Shown here one piece after another: positions 33,199 to 43,371 of a stretch of DNA of 64,000 bases (position 1 is the first letter of the stretch; each line of letters opens with the position of its first letter). A program made the translations under genes and the position numbers. The notes beneath the pieces are model-generated. The model was not told the DNA's origin. It ran no database searches and was given only the letters and a program-made list of their open reading frames with translations. Source of the DNA: Deltaproteobacteria bacterium (lineage in GTDB: Bacteria; Desulfobacterota; Desulfarculia; Adiutricales; Adiutricaceae); contig JAISMF010000077.1 of NCBI GenBank assembly GCA_031276865.1, forward strand, positions 18,350-82,349. Direction: 5' to 3'.

Positions 33199-33515
33199 GT
33201 ACTTTAAAGGAACGTTCAACTTCAGGGAAAAACGCTGGAAACTTACCTGAAAATTGACGGGCGCGCCAAAAAAATAGTTTCTTTTACCGGTTGGCCGCAA
33301 CATATCGCGATTAGGTTGCTTATCAGAAGCTGGAGCAAACAACGCGATATGTATGATTTTCCATGTTCAAACATACCGCGATTTGTACTTTAAAGGAGCG
33401 GTCAACTTCGGGGAAAAACGCTGGAAACTTAGCTGGGAATTGCCGGACGCTCCAAATAAATAGGTTCTTCTACTACTTGACCGCGATATATTTAGGTTGG
33501 GTTGCTTGTTGGAGG
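33199..33515 (+). repeat. Two near-tandem direct repeats, period about 185 bp
   Basis: TGTACTTTAAAGGaaCGtTCAACTTCaGGGAAAAACGCTGGAAACTTA at 33199 recurs at 33384 with similar downstream sequence. Confidence 0.8.
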
Positions 33516-33742
33516 CGCCCCTAATTAAATAGATTTAGTTAAATTAATACTTAAAAACATAAATTAGATATTAAACATTCCCGCGGAACCGCTTCGCCCC
33601 CGGGGCTTAAGCGGGGGAAGCCCCCTTTGGCTCCCTTTGACTTGCCTTTAGCGGGAGCTTATTATATTGTTTTCGCGAGAGTCACGCCTCCCGATTCCGG
33701 CCTGGATTCGTTTTTCCGGCTCCCGTTTCTCCATTTCTCCAC

Positions 33743-33784
33743 GGCTCACCCTCCCCGCCCGTCTACGGGCGGGGAGGGTGAGCC
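33743..33784 (+). promoter_or_regulatory. Perfect 19-bp hairpin immediately upstream of pfaD
   Basis: GGCTCACCCTCCCCGCCCG-TCTA-CGGGCGGGGAGGGTGAGCC, 14 nt before ATG 33799. Confidence 0.85.
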
Positions 33785-33798
33785 GGAAGCGGCCAACA

Positions 33799-35355
33799 AT
33801 GTCCAACTCTCTTTTCCTCGACAATCTGCTAACCGCCCTCTACGACCCCCTGGAACCCATCTACCTGAAATCGGGCGGCGAGATGGCCGTCCACGGCGAC
33901 TGCGGGATAACCGCCATGATCCCCCCCATCGCCCCGGGAAACTTCGGCTCCAAGGCCTTCCGCAAGGAATTCAACCTCCGCTTCGCCTACATGGCCGGAG
34001 CCATGGTGGGGGGCATAAGCTCGGTCACCATGGTGGAGGCCCTGGCCCAGGCGGATCTCCTCGGCGTCTTCGGGGCCTCGGGGCTCGCGCCGGAGGCGGT
34101 GGAGGACGCGGTCGCGCGGCTAGGAAAGGACTTACCGGGTAAAAGCTTCGGCTCGTGCCTGATCCACACCCCCCAGGACCCCGAGCTGGAGCGGAAGATT
34201 GTGGACATCTACCTCAAACACAAGGTGTCCCTGGTGGAGGCCTCGGCCTTCCTCCAAATTTCCCCCGCGCTCGTCTTGTACCGTCTAAGCGGGTTAAGGG
34301 AGCTTCCCGACGGCTACATCGTGGCCCCCAACAGGATCGTCGCCAAATGCTCCCGGGTGGAGCTGGCCCGCCGCTTCTTCAGCCCGCCCCCCGAAAAGAT
34401 CGTGAAAAGCCTTCTGGAGAATAAACTCATAACCCCCTCCGAGGCCGAGCTGTCCCGCTACATACCCATGGCCCAGGATCTAACGGCCGAGGCCGACTCC
34501 GGCGGACACACCGACTTCCGGCCGGCCATCACCCTGTGGCCCAGCATGCTCCACCTGGCCGAGGAGTACACCCGCAAATTCGACTACCTCCAGCCGCTGC
34601 GGGTGGGGGCCGCGGGCGGACTGGGCACCCCGGCCGCCCTCCAGGTGGCCCAGGACATGGGCTGCTCCTATTTCGTGACCGGTTCCATCAACCAGAGCTG
34701 CGTGGAATCGGGACTCTCCCCCCGGGGAAAGGAGCTCCTGGCCAAGGCCGGACAGACCGACGTGTCCGCCGCCCCGGCGGCGGACATGTTCGAGCTGGGG
34801 GCCAAAGTGCAGGTGCTTAAATACGGCACCCTCTTCGCGCCCCGGGCCCAGAAGCTCGCGGAACTCTACCGCTCCTGCGCCGCGCCGGAGGACATACCGG
34901 CGGACGAGGTCCAGGCCTTGGAGGAGAAGATATTTAAAAAACCCCTCTCCGAGGTCTGGCGCGAGACCGAGGAGTTCTTCCAAAAGAGGGATCCGGCGCA
35001 ACTTAAAAAGGCTGAAAATCCCAAATACAAGCTCGCTTTGATGTTCCGCTGGTACCTGGGCCAGGCCTCCCGCTGGGCCATCGCCGGAAACGAGGAGCGC
35101 CGCGCCGACTGGGCCATTTTCACGGGCCCCTCCATGGGCGCCTTCAACGAGTGGGCGCAGGGAAGCCATTACGAGGATCCCTCCCGACGCCGGGTGGTCG
35201 ATCTGGCCTTCAACCTCCTCTACGGCCTGGCCGTCCTGAAACGCCTGACCCTGGCCCGGGATCTGGGACTTCTTCCGGACGATCAGATGTCGACCTTGAA
35301 ACCCCTACCTCCGGAGCAGCTGGCGGACTACATTTCCATCAATCCCAACCTCTGA
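33799..35355 (+). CDS. pfaD: PfaD-like enoyl reductase (2-nitropropane dioxygenase/FMN family)
   Basis: FAYMAGAMVGGISSVTMVEALAQADLLGVFGASGLAPEAVE, RVGAAGGLGTPAALQVAQDMGCSYFVTGSINQSCVESG, MAPAADMFELGAKVQVLKYGTLFAPRAQKLAELY-type motifs; next to pfaA-like gene. Confidence 0.92.
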   Translation: MSNSLFLDNLLTALYDPLEPIYLKSGGEMAVHGDCGITAMIPPIAPGNFGSKAFRKEFNLRFAYMAGAMVGGISSVTMVEALAQADLLGVFGASGLAPEAVEDAVARLGKDLPGKSFGSCLIHTPQDPELERKIVDIYLKHKVSLVEASAFLQISPALVLYRLSGLRELPDGYIVAPNRIVAKCSRVELARRFFSPPPEKIVKSLLENKLITPSEAELSRYIPMAQDLTAEADSGGHTDFRPAITLWPSMLHLAEEYTRKFDYLQPLRVGAAGGLGTPAALQVAQDMGCSYFVTGSINQSCVESGLSPRGKELLAKAGQTDVSAAPAADMFELGAKVQVLKYGTLFAPRAQKLAELYRSCAAPEDIPADEVQALEEKIFKKPLSEVWRETEEFFQKRDPAQLKKAENPKYKLALMFRWYLGQASRWAIAGNEERRADWAIFTGPSMGAFNEWAQGSHYEDPSRRRVVDLAFNLLYGLAVLKRLTLARDLGLLPDDQMSTLKPLPPEQLADYISINPNL

Positions 35356-35924
35356 GGCCTCCCGTCGTCCCCGGGCCCCCCGCCGGATCCCCGGGGGAAC
35401 TCCGCCTTGGCGCCGGGTTCTTCAAGAGTTAAAACCCTTTGAAACTTCCGCTTCTGAAAAAATTGGCAAAGGCTTGGGGGGGGGACGCGAAACAGGCGAA
35501 AAAACGCGCGATTATGAAATTACGGGAAACATGAAACGGCAATCGAATTCGACCGCGTGAAACCCTAAATTTTTCCGCCGCCGTTTCGCCTCGTCAAGTT
35601 TCGTCTCCCCTCTAAAAACAAAGGCGTCAGCAAGATATTTTTCGGGGGGCGTTTACCGCGACAACTTTTTTGAGCGGCCGAAAACGCCCACACCCGTTTC
35701 AATCATCTAATTCGCGTCCGAAACGCTCTTCTCGACGCTTTGTTTCCGCGCTTATCCGCAAGCGTCGATTTAAAGGAATCATGGGTTTTTCTTGTGAATT
35801 CAACTTCAATAATTTTTTATTCATTTTTTTCACACGCCAAATCAATTTCAAAATTTCTTATGGATGAGTATGTTTCATCTCCGTCATCGACATGTGTTTT
35901 GCGAATATATCGGTGAATTACGCG

Positions 35925-36013
35925 TCACCCCGGCGGACGAAAGTTAAAGCGTTAGAATGAAGAGGTTCCCCCCTTTATCCGGATCTTTCCAATATTTAAC
36001 CGCCGGAGAGATA
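35925..36013. mobile_element. MITE-like family A element
   Basis: TCACCCCGGCGGACGAAAGTTAAAG...TTTCCAATATTTAACCGCCGGAGAGAT; interior resembles 17203-17299. Confidence 0.7.
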
Positions 36014-37077
36014 ATGATGGAGGTTTTCCAAAAAAACACCCGAAGCGGAGGATAATCCGGAGAGGGCGTTCGCGAAAATTTCCTTTAACAGGGGTCATCG
36101 CCTTTTAGGACGCCGCTTTGCGATTTTTCCCCTTTTTTGAGATTAGTTTTTTTCATCCTCCACGTTGGAATACGCCTGATGGAAATGTTTTAAGCGCCCG
36201 CCCTCCGCTTCCGTTCAACCGAGGATTTTAGTTCGCGAATAGGGGGCGACCCCGCCATTGTTCCCGAGACCTCTTTTCCCAATCTCGACTCGCGGGGAAA
36301 GTCCCCCTGGGAATTTATTTCCGCCGCGGAAACTTTAACCCATAGCGCGGCGGCGATAAAAACCGAATTCATAAAAAACGCTCCCTCGCCAAACCTTTTC
36401 GTTTCCCAGTCGTCTCCGTAGTCGCTTCCCGCGCCTCCGCCCGCGGCCCTCCAACTTGTCCAGGCCGTCCCGGGCGAGCTTTTCACCCCCCTTTCCCCCC
36501 GTTAATTTAAAACCGTTTTCCGCCTCCCCCCGGCCGTCCCCGCCCTCCGCCGGCGGCTCCGGCGGCTCCGGCCGTTTCGCGGGGGCGAAGGGCGAGCTCC
36601 GAAAAAGGGCGCCCCAATTCGGGGCTCGACTGCGAACGCGTCCGGTAAAGGGCCCCGGTCCTTTTTCCCCGCTTATCTTTTTCCCCCGCCCGCCTCTTTT
36701 CCGATCAAACGATCGTGCGGAAAACCGCTTTCCGCGGGCTTAAGCCTCCCCCGGCTTCGAGACGGAGCGGAAATCAGGCCCGAAGCTTCCGGAAAGAGGC
36801 CGGAAACCAATCCCCAAGAGCCCGAAGAGGGCGCCGGGCGCCTTGAATCGGGAGGCGTAAAAATGCTAAAATGTTCCGTTTCTTAGCAGGCTGTTCTCCG
36901 AGAGCCACCTTTTTCCCCCGGACCCCGTCCCCGGGCCCCTTTCGCCTTCTTTCCCGCCGTTTTCCGGCTCTCGCGGGTGGAACGGCTTTTTCTTTGACAA
37001 GCCCTCTTTTTCATCCGGTCGCGCTCTTCGCCGCCCCCTCGAGTTCGGGAGGGCGAAGGGCGCGCCCTCCAGGTTTT

Positions 37078-40000
37078 ATGAACGCTCCCGCTTCCTCCAA
37101 ACCCGGCCCCGCCTCCGGTTACGACGGCTCCGCCGCTATTATCGGCCTGGGAGCCCATTTCCCCGGCCGCCCCGGCGTTTCGGGCTACTGGTCGCTTGTG
37201 AAAAACGGCCTGGACGCCGTGACGGACATCCCCAAGGATCGTTTCCTAATCGAGGACTACTACGACCCGGACCCCAAGGCCCGGGACAAGATCTACGTGA
37301 AAAGGGGGGCCTTCCTCAGCCCCCTCGCCTTCGAGCCGTTGAAGTACGGCATCCCCCCCCGGGAGATGGAGTCCGTGGACTCCACCCAGCTTTTAAGCCT
37401 CCTCGTCGCGGACGCGGCCCTCACGGACGCCGGCTATCCGGCGGACCGCGCGAACCACGGCCGCACGGCCGTCATCCTCGGCGTGACCGGGGCCTTGAAG
37501 ATGGTGGTGAGCTTGGGATCGAGGCTCGCGCATCCCCAGATCCGCCGGGCCATGGAGGCCTGCGGGGTGCGGCCCCAGGTGATACAAAGGGTCTTGGAGC
37601 GCTTCTCCCAGTCCTTCGAGCCCTGGACCGAGAGCTCCTTTCCGGGGCTCTTGGGAAACGTGGCCGCGGGCCGGGTGGCCTCGCGGCTGAACCTCCAGGG
37701 CGAGAACATGGCCGTGGACGCCGCCTGCGCGAGCTCGCTCGCGGCCGTGTCCCAGGCCCTTCTGGCTTTGAGGGCGAAAAAGGCCGATCTGGTGGTGACC
37801 GGCGGCGCCGACACCTTCAACGACCCCTTCATGTTCTCCTGCTTCTCCAAGACCCCGGCCCTCTCCCGCACGGGGGAGGCCCGGGTCTTCGATCGGGGGG
37901 GCGACGGCACCATGCTGGGCGAGGGCGTGGGGATAGTGATTTTAAAGCGCCTGGAGGACGCCCGCCGGGACGGCGACAGGATCTACGCGGTGATAAGGGC
38001 CGCGGGCTCGGCCTCGGACGGCCGGGGCGCCTCGATCTTCGCCCCCAGCGCCAAGGGCCAGACCCTGGCCTTGGAGAGGGCCTTTCGGGAGGCCGGCTGG
38101 GAGGCGCGCGAGGTGGAGCTTTTGGAGGCCCACGGCACGGGCACGGCCGTGGGCGATCAAGTGGAGCTTTCGGCGCTCCAGGCCTTCTTCGGCCGGGACT
38201 TGCCGGCGGCGGACGCCGGGGAAAAGGACCCGGCCGCCCCCCCGCTTCCCTGGTGCGCCTTGGGCTCGGTTAAAAGCCAGATCGGCCACGCCAAGGCGGC
38301 GGCCGGCGCGGCCGGCCTCATCAAGGCCGCGCTCGCCCTCCACCACAAGGTGCTGCCCCCCACCATCCACGTGAAAAAGCCCCTGGAGCCCTTTTCCCGG
38401 GAGGGCTGCCCCTTTTATCTGAACACCCGGGCCCGGCCCTGGTTCGCGTCGCCCAAACATCCCCGCCGGGCCGGGGTTTCGGCCTTCGGTTTCGGCGGCT
38501 CCAACTTCCACGTCCTTTTAGAGGAGGCCGGGGACGTGAAAATGCCCTTCGACGCCGGGGTGCACCTTTTGCCGCTCGCGGGGAAAAGCCTTTCCGCCGT
38601 GGCCCTCCAGATAAAAGATCTAAGCGAGTCCGCCGGACTCGCTCTAAGCCCCCTGGAGCTCAAAGACCCCCTTTTAAGGCCCCTGGCCTTCTCCCAGGCC
38701 CTGGACTCCCGGATCCGCCCCCTCATCTCGTCGTTTAACCCGGAGGCGGAGGAAAAGGTCTTTCTGGCCTTCCCCGGGGAGCGGGCCGGAAGCTTTCTGG
38801 AGACCCTCCCCGAGGTCCTCGATGCCCGCCGCCGGGGCGGCGCCGGCTTCAAACTCCCGGACGGGGTCTTTTTCGGCCGCGAAAAATCCCCCCAGGGCCT
38901 GATCTTCTTCGATCCGGGCGGACTCCCCCTCGGATCCGGCCAGGGGCTCGATTTGGCCCTGGACTTCCCCCACTACCAGATGATCCTGGATCTCTTCTCC
39001 CAGGGCCGGGAGGGATCGCCCATCGGGCTCCTCCTCCACCCCCCGGAGACGCTTCCGGAGTCTTCGCTCGCGGCCCTGCGAGAGGAGCTGAGGGATCCCG
39101 CCAGCTCCTATTTTCTGGGACCGGCCCTCGCGGCGGCCCTCCACGAGCTCTACTCCTTTTTCGGCTTGGCTTGCGGCGAATGCGCGGGAAGCGGACCCGG
39201 CTTCGTCTCCGCTTTGATCGTGGGCGGCTTTCTGCCTTTAAAGGAGGCCGTTAAAGGCCTGGGCGCGATCAAGCGCCCGGCGGAACTTAAAACGCTCAGA
39301 AAAACCCTGGAGGGACTCTCCCTCACGCTTCCGGAAAACCCCGGACTCCCTAAACTTTTGGGGCCGGACGCCGAGCCCGTCTTAAGCGTCGCCCGCGCCC
39401 GGGAGATCCTTTTAAGCGAACTCGAAGAGGTCCTCCGGGCCCCCGGAAAAGGGGCGGAAATAAACGGCCGCGCCGTAAAGGACCCGGACACCCCGAAGAG
39501 CCCGGACGACTCCCCCGTGAAGGCGGAAAATTCGACTTTAAAAGAGAGCGCCCCCTTCGCGGGCGAAGACGGCGAGGGGGGGGAGGATCCGTCCCTTCCG
39601 CCCGCGCTCCGGTTTTTTTTACGGCGCTTTCCGGAAAAGCTCCTCCTCTTGGCCGGCGGCCCGGAGTCTCCGGAGGCCGGATTCGGAGAGGATTTTCCAA
39701 AATCCGCGGGCGAGATCGACGTGGACCTTTTGGGAAGGGTCTTAAGAAACCCGACGGGCGCCTTGGATCTGGCCAAAAACCTGGCCCTTTTGGCCTCCCG
39801 GGGGGTGAACGTCCTATTTAAAAACTGGTCCTTCGGAAGCTTCCCGACCCCCAAACCCCGGGGGCACCACGTCATGCTCGGCGGCGCGAACCTCTTCAAA
39901 CCCGCCTTCGCCGCGGGCGAATCCGACCCGCGGGGCGGGGAGCTAAGCGATTTTCCCTTGGACCTTCCGGAAGAAGGGGAGGGGGAAACCCAGGGGCGCG

Positions 40001-43000
40001 TCCTCCGCTTGGAAAACGGCCTAGCCGCCCTCCAACGAAACCAGGCCGAAACCCTTTCCATCCTCCGCTCCCTGGAAAGGCGGATCCCCCCATCCGCCGG
40101 GGCGCCTTCCCCGGCGGCCCTCTTCGGGGCGCCTTCCCCGGCGCCCCTCCGCCAGGCGCCCCCCCCCGAAGAAGGGGACCCGACTTTACCGGCCGCCTCC
40201 GGGAGCCTCCTCAAAGTCGTTCCCAACCCCGGTTTTCAAGATTTCGGGAGCTCGTTTAGGGAAAAAGACCCCGCCCCTCCGGAAGAGCCCCGCCGGGCGG
40301 ATTCACCCGGGGCGGATTCCGCCCCTCCGCGGTCGGCGGCGGCGGAGAGCTTCTACGCCTTGATCGCGAAAGAGACGGGCTATCCCCGGGAGGCCCTGCG
40401 GGCGGACATGGATCTGGAAAACGATCTGGGCCTCGACTCCATTAAAAAGGTGGAGCTCCTCTCCGAGGCGGCCCGGGTCTTTCCCGGCTTCCAAAGCGAC
40501 CCCGGGGCCCTCACCCTGGGCGCCCTCGCGGCCCTCTGCGGGGTCGCCCCGAGTCCGGAAAGTCCCGCCCCCCCCTCCAGGCGGCCGGCCTCCGCTCCCC
40601 GCGGCTTCGGGGAAGGCCCGCCGGAGCCGCCCTCCGGCCGGACCGCGCCGGCGGAGCTCCCCGCGGCGCGGGAGCGGGTTTTACAAATCATCGCCGCCGA
40701 GACCGGATACCCGGCCGAGACCTTGACCGGCTCCCTCTCCCTGGAGGGGGATCTGGGCTTGGACTCCATTAAAAAGGTGGAGATCCTCTCCCTGATCGGG
40801 GAGTTTCTTCCCGCGGGGGATCCGGGGGTCTTAGGCGCCGCCGAAACCATAGACGACATCCTGAAAACCCTGCCCCCGGCGGAGGCCCCCGGCCCCGTAA
40901 GCGCGGCCGGAGGCCTTCCGGGCGGGGGGGATCCCCCGGATCGCCCGAAGGGATCCCTTCGGCCCTTAAGCCGGGTGGGCCCCCTGGGGACCCGCTCCAG
41001 CGCCCTCGACGTCCAATCGTCTCCGCGGGCGGGGGAGGAGGAGGAAGGCGAAAAAGAGGACCGCGCGCTCGAGGACCTCGAAAAGATGGTCCTGCGCCTG
41101 GTCTCCCGGGAGACGGGCTATCCGGAGGAATCCTTAAGTCCGGGGCTTGATTTGGAAAACGATCTGGGCCTCGACTCCATTAAAAAGGTGGAGCTTTTAA
41201 GCCTTTTAACCGAGGAGGCGGGAAAAAGAAGCGCCCTTAAGGAGGCGGGAACCGAGCTGCAGCGGGCCTTAAGCGCCTCCTCCACCCTGGGCGACTGGAT
41301 CGCCTCCCTCGCCCTCTTGAGCCGGAAGAGGCCCCGGGGCCTCCCCGCCCCGCCGGATCCCCTGCGCTCCCCCCTCCCCCTCGCGGCCTTCCTGGACGCC
41401 CCGAATCCCCGGGATCCAAAGATCCCGCGGAAGGACGCCCCTTTCGGGGAGGCTTCCGCGTTTCCGCCCCCGGGGCGGGAATCCGTTTCCGGCGGCCTCC
41501 CCTCCGATTGGGACGGCGAAAGCGGCTCCGCGGGATCCCCCCACGGGGAGGGCGTCCCGGAGGAGACCGGCGTGAAGGGATCCGCCCCGGCCCCCCGGGA
41601 GGGATCCGGCCGGGACGTTTTTCCCGGCGTGATCAATCCCGGATTCTCCGTGCGGGATCCGGACGGTTTAAACACGGGCTCCCTCCTCGGAGAAGGGGGC
41701 CCGCGGGACCCCTCCCCGCCCTTCGCCTTGATGGATCCGGACTACCGCCATGGCGAGGCGGCCCCCCTTTCCCGCGGGGGGGCTCCCCGCGCCCCCCGGG
41801 CGAAGCCCGGGGAGCGGGTCCCGAGAGGCGGAGAACGCCAGGCGGCGGTCTTCCGGGTGGAGTCCCAGCCCTTGAACCCCCTTTCCGGGGAGGCGGACCT
41901 TAAGGCCCACTCGCCGGTCATCCTGGTGGGGGGGAGCCCCCAGGCGGATTTTCTCGCCGGGGGGCTAAAGGAGAGGGGGCTCCTCTTGAAAAGGGTATCC
42001 TGGCGGGACGATTTTTCCTCCCTCTTTCAGAGCGGCTCTTTGGACGTGGAGGGGGAGAAGGCCCGCTCCCTGGTTTTAGTCTGGCCGGGATCGGATCGGG
42101 ATCCCTTCCTCGCCCGTCAGGCCTTGGCCATTTTAAAAGAGGCCGGACCGAGCTTGAGCTCGGTCGCGGGGGTGACCTCGCTGGGCGGAAACTTCTCCCG
42201 GCCCGGAAACGGGGAGGGGCCCCGATCCTCGGGCAACTACGCCTCCGCCGCCCTTTTGGGGCTCATCCGGACCATCGCCCTGGAGTGGCCGGAAATAAGG
42301 ACCCGGGTGATCGATCTGCCCTTGGCCGCGCACGAGATGCACCTTCCGGACATTCAAGAGCGCGTCGTGGAGCGCCTCTTTTCCGACGGCCCTCTGGAAA
42401 TCGGCATCCCCTCCTCCGAGCGGTCCCTCTCCCTGGCTCTGTCGCCGGTGGAGATCTCCGGCAGGTCGAATCCGGGCGGGCCTCCGGCCCTAAAACCCGG
42501 GGACACCTTGGTCGCGACCGGCGCCTTAAGGGGTTTGACGGCCCTGGTTTTAAAGGAGCTCGCGGCCCAGGAGCGTCCGGACATGGTCATCCTGGGCCTC
42601 GACCCCTTGGGGCCGCCCGAGCCCCCGTGGCTTTCCGAACTTAAAACCTTGAAGGAAATCAAGGCCAGGTTCCGCTCCATGTTCCAAGACGCCCTCGGCG
42701 CCGCCGAGCTCCACGAGCGGGCGGAGTTGGCCCTCAAGTCCCGGGCCTTGCGGGAGACTTTAACGGATCTGGAAAACCTGGGCTCCCGGGTGGAGTACCT
42801 CTCCGGCGACTTTTTAAACCCGGAGGTTCTGGACGGGGCCCTACGGTTCATCCGCCGGGAGCGCGGCCCCGTCAAGGGCTTGGTCCACGGCGCCGGCGCC
42901 TTGGACGGCGGCTGGATCGAAGACTTCCATCGCTTGGAATTCTCCCGGGTCTACGCCACCGGAGCCGAGACGGCCGCGCGGCTTTTAGAGGCCTTCCAAG

Positions 43001-43371
43001 ACGAGCCCCTCTCCCTCATCCTGTTTTTAAGCCCGGCCCCCGAGGCCCCGGGGGAGCTTCTTCCCGCCGGCTTCTCGGCCGCGGGCGAGGTCCTGCGCAA
43101 GATCGCCTGGGACGAGGCCGGAAACCGCCCGGAGGCCAAGGTCCTCTCCATTTCCTGGGCCCAAGGGGCCTACGCCCCCCAAAGCGCCCCGGGGCGGCGC
43201 GGGGGGGCCCCGAAGGCCGCCGCGAGTCCGGCCGCGGGACTGTTGCGGGACCTTTTGCGGCTCCCGGCGGACTCCCCCCAGGAGCTTTTGGTGCTGGGCG
43301 CCGGACGGGGGCGCCCCCGGACGGGGGCGCCCCGCTCCGGCGGCCCGCTCAACTTCGGGGGGGATTCATGA
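37078..43371 (+). CDS. pfaA: PfaA-like polyunsaturated fatty acid/polyketide synthase: KS, degenerate AT, 3xACP, KR-like
   Basis: KS VDAACASS, EAHGTGT, KSQIGHAKAAAG; three ACPs LGLDSIKKVE (about 40430, 40755, 41165); C-terminal KR-like VKGLVHGAGALDGGWIEDF. ORF opens at 36871; start near ATG 37078 is likelier. Confidence 0.9.
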   Translation: MNAPASSKPGPASGYDGSAAIIGLGAHFPGRPGVSGYWSLVKNGLDAVTDIPKDRFLIEDYYDPDPKARDKIYVKRGAFLSPLAFEPLKYGIPPREMESVDSTQLLSLLVADAALTDAGYPADRANHGRTAVILGVTGALKMVVSLGSRLAHPQIRRAMEACGVRPQVIQRVLERFSQSFEPWTESSFPGLLGNVAAGRVASRLNLQGENMAVDAACASSLAAVSQALLALRAKKADLVVTGGADTFNDPFMFSCFSKTPALSRTGEARVFDRGGDGTMLGEGVGIVILKRLEDARRDGDRIYAVIRAAGSASDGRGASIFAPSAKGQTLALERAFREAGWEAREVELLEAHGTGTAVGDQVELSALQAFFGRDLPAADAGEKDPAAPPLPWCALGSVKSQIGHAKAAAGAAGLIKAALALHHKVLPPTIHVKKPLEPFSREGCPFYLNTRARPWFASPKHPRRAGVSAFGFGGSNFHVLLEEAGDVKMPFDAGVHLLPLAGKSLSAVALQIKDLSESAGLALSPLELKDPLLRPLAFSQALDSRIRPLISSFNPEAEEKVFLAFPGERAGSFLETLPEVLDARRRGGAGFKLPDGVFFGREKSPQGLIFFDPGGLPLGSGQGLDLALDFPHYQMILDLFSQGREGSPIGLLLHPPETLPESSLAALREELRDPASSYFLGPALAAALHELYSFFGLACGECAGSGPGFVSALIVGGFLPLKEAVKGLGAIKRPAELKTLRKTLEGLSLTLPENPGLPKLLGPDAEPVLSVARAREILLSELEEVLRAPGKGAEINGRAVKDPDTPKSPDDSPVKAENSTLKESAPFAGEDGEGGEDPSLPPALRFFLRRFPEKLLLLAGGPESPEAGFGEDFPKSAGEIDVDLLGRVLRNPTGALDLAKNLALLASRGVNVLFKNWSFGSFPTPKPRGHHVMLGGANLFKPAFAAGESDPRGGELSDFPLDLPEEGEGETQGRVLRLENGLAALQRNQAETLSILRSLERRIPPSAGAPSPAALFGAPSPAPLRQAPPPEEGDPTLPAASGSLLKVVPNPGFQDFGSSFREKDPAPPEEPRRADSPGADSAPPRSAAAESFYALIAKETGYPREALRADMDLENDLGLDSIKKVELLSEAARVFPGFQSDPGALTLGALAALCGVAPSPESPAPPSRRPASAPRGFGEGPPEPPSGRTAPAELPAARERVLQIIAAETGYPAETLTGSLSLEGDLGLDSIKKVEILSLIGEFLPAGDPGVLGAAETIDDILKTLPPAEAPGPVSAAGGLPGGGDPPDRPKGSLRPLSRVGPLGTRSSALDVQSSPRAGEEEEGEKEDRALEDLEKMVLRLVSRETGYPEESLSPGLDLENDLGLDSIKKVELLSLLTEEAGKRSALKEAGTELQRALSASSTLGDWIASLALLSRKRPRGLPAPPDPLRSPLPLAAFLDAPNPRDPKIPRKDAPFGEASAFPPPGRESVSGGLPSDWDGESGSAGSPHGEGVPEETGVKGSAPAPREGSGRDVFPGVINPGFSVRDPDGLNTGSLLGEGGPRDPSPPFALMDPDYRHGEAAPLSRGGAPRAPRAKPGERVPRGGERQAAVFRVESQPLNPLSGEADLKAHSPVILVGGSPQADFLAGGLKERGLLLKRVSWRDDFSSLFQSGSLDVEGEKARSLVLVWPGSDRDPFLARQALAILKEAGPSLSSVAGVTSLGGNFSRPGNGEGPRSSGNYASAALLGLIRTIALEWPEIRTRVIDLPLAAHEMHLPDIQERVVERLFSDGPLEIGIPSSERSLSLALSPVEISGRSNPGGPPALKPGDTLVATGALRGLTALVLKELAAQERPDMVILGLDPLGPPEPPWLSELKTLKEIKARFRSMFQDALGAAELHERAELALKSRALRETLTDLENLGSRVEYLSGDFLNPEVLDGALRFIRRERGPVKGLVHGAGALDGGWIEDFHRLEFSRVYATGAETAARLLEAFQDEPLSLILFLSPAPEAPGELLPAGFSAAGEVLRKIAWDEAGNRPEAKVLSISWAQGAYAPQSAPGRRGGAPKAAASPAAGLLRDLLRLPADSPQELLVLGAGRGRPRTGAPRSGGPLNFGGDS

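Noticed and set aside
39150-40226. Long minus-strand ORF (358 aa) inside pfaA
   Set aside because: Antisense of a GC-rich coding gene; low-complexity Ser/Pro/Arg composition typical of shadow ORFs. The same applies to other antisense ORFs such as 48063-49163 and 46610-48007.
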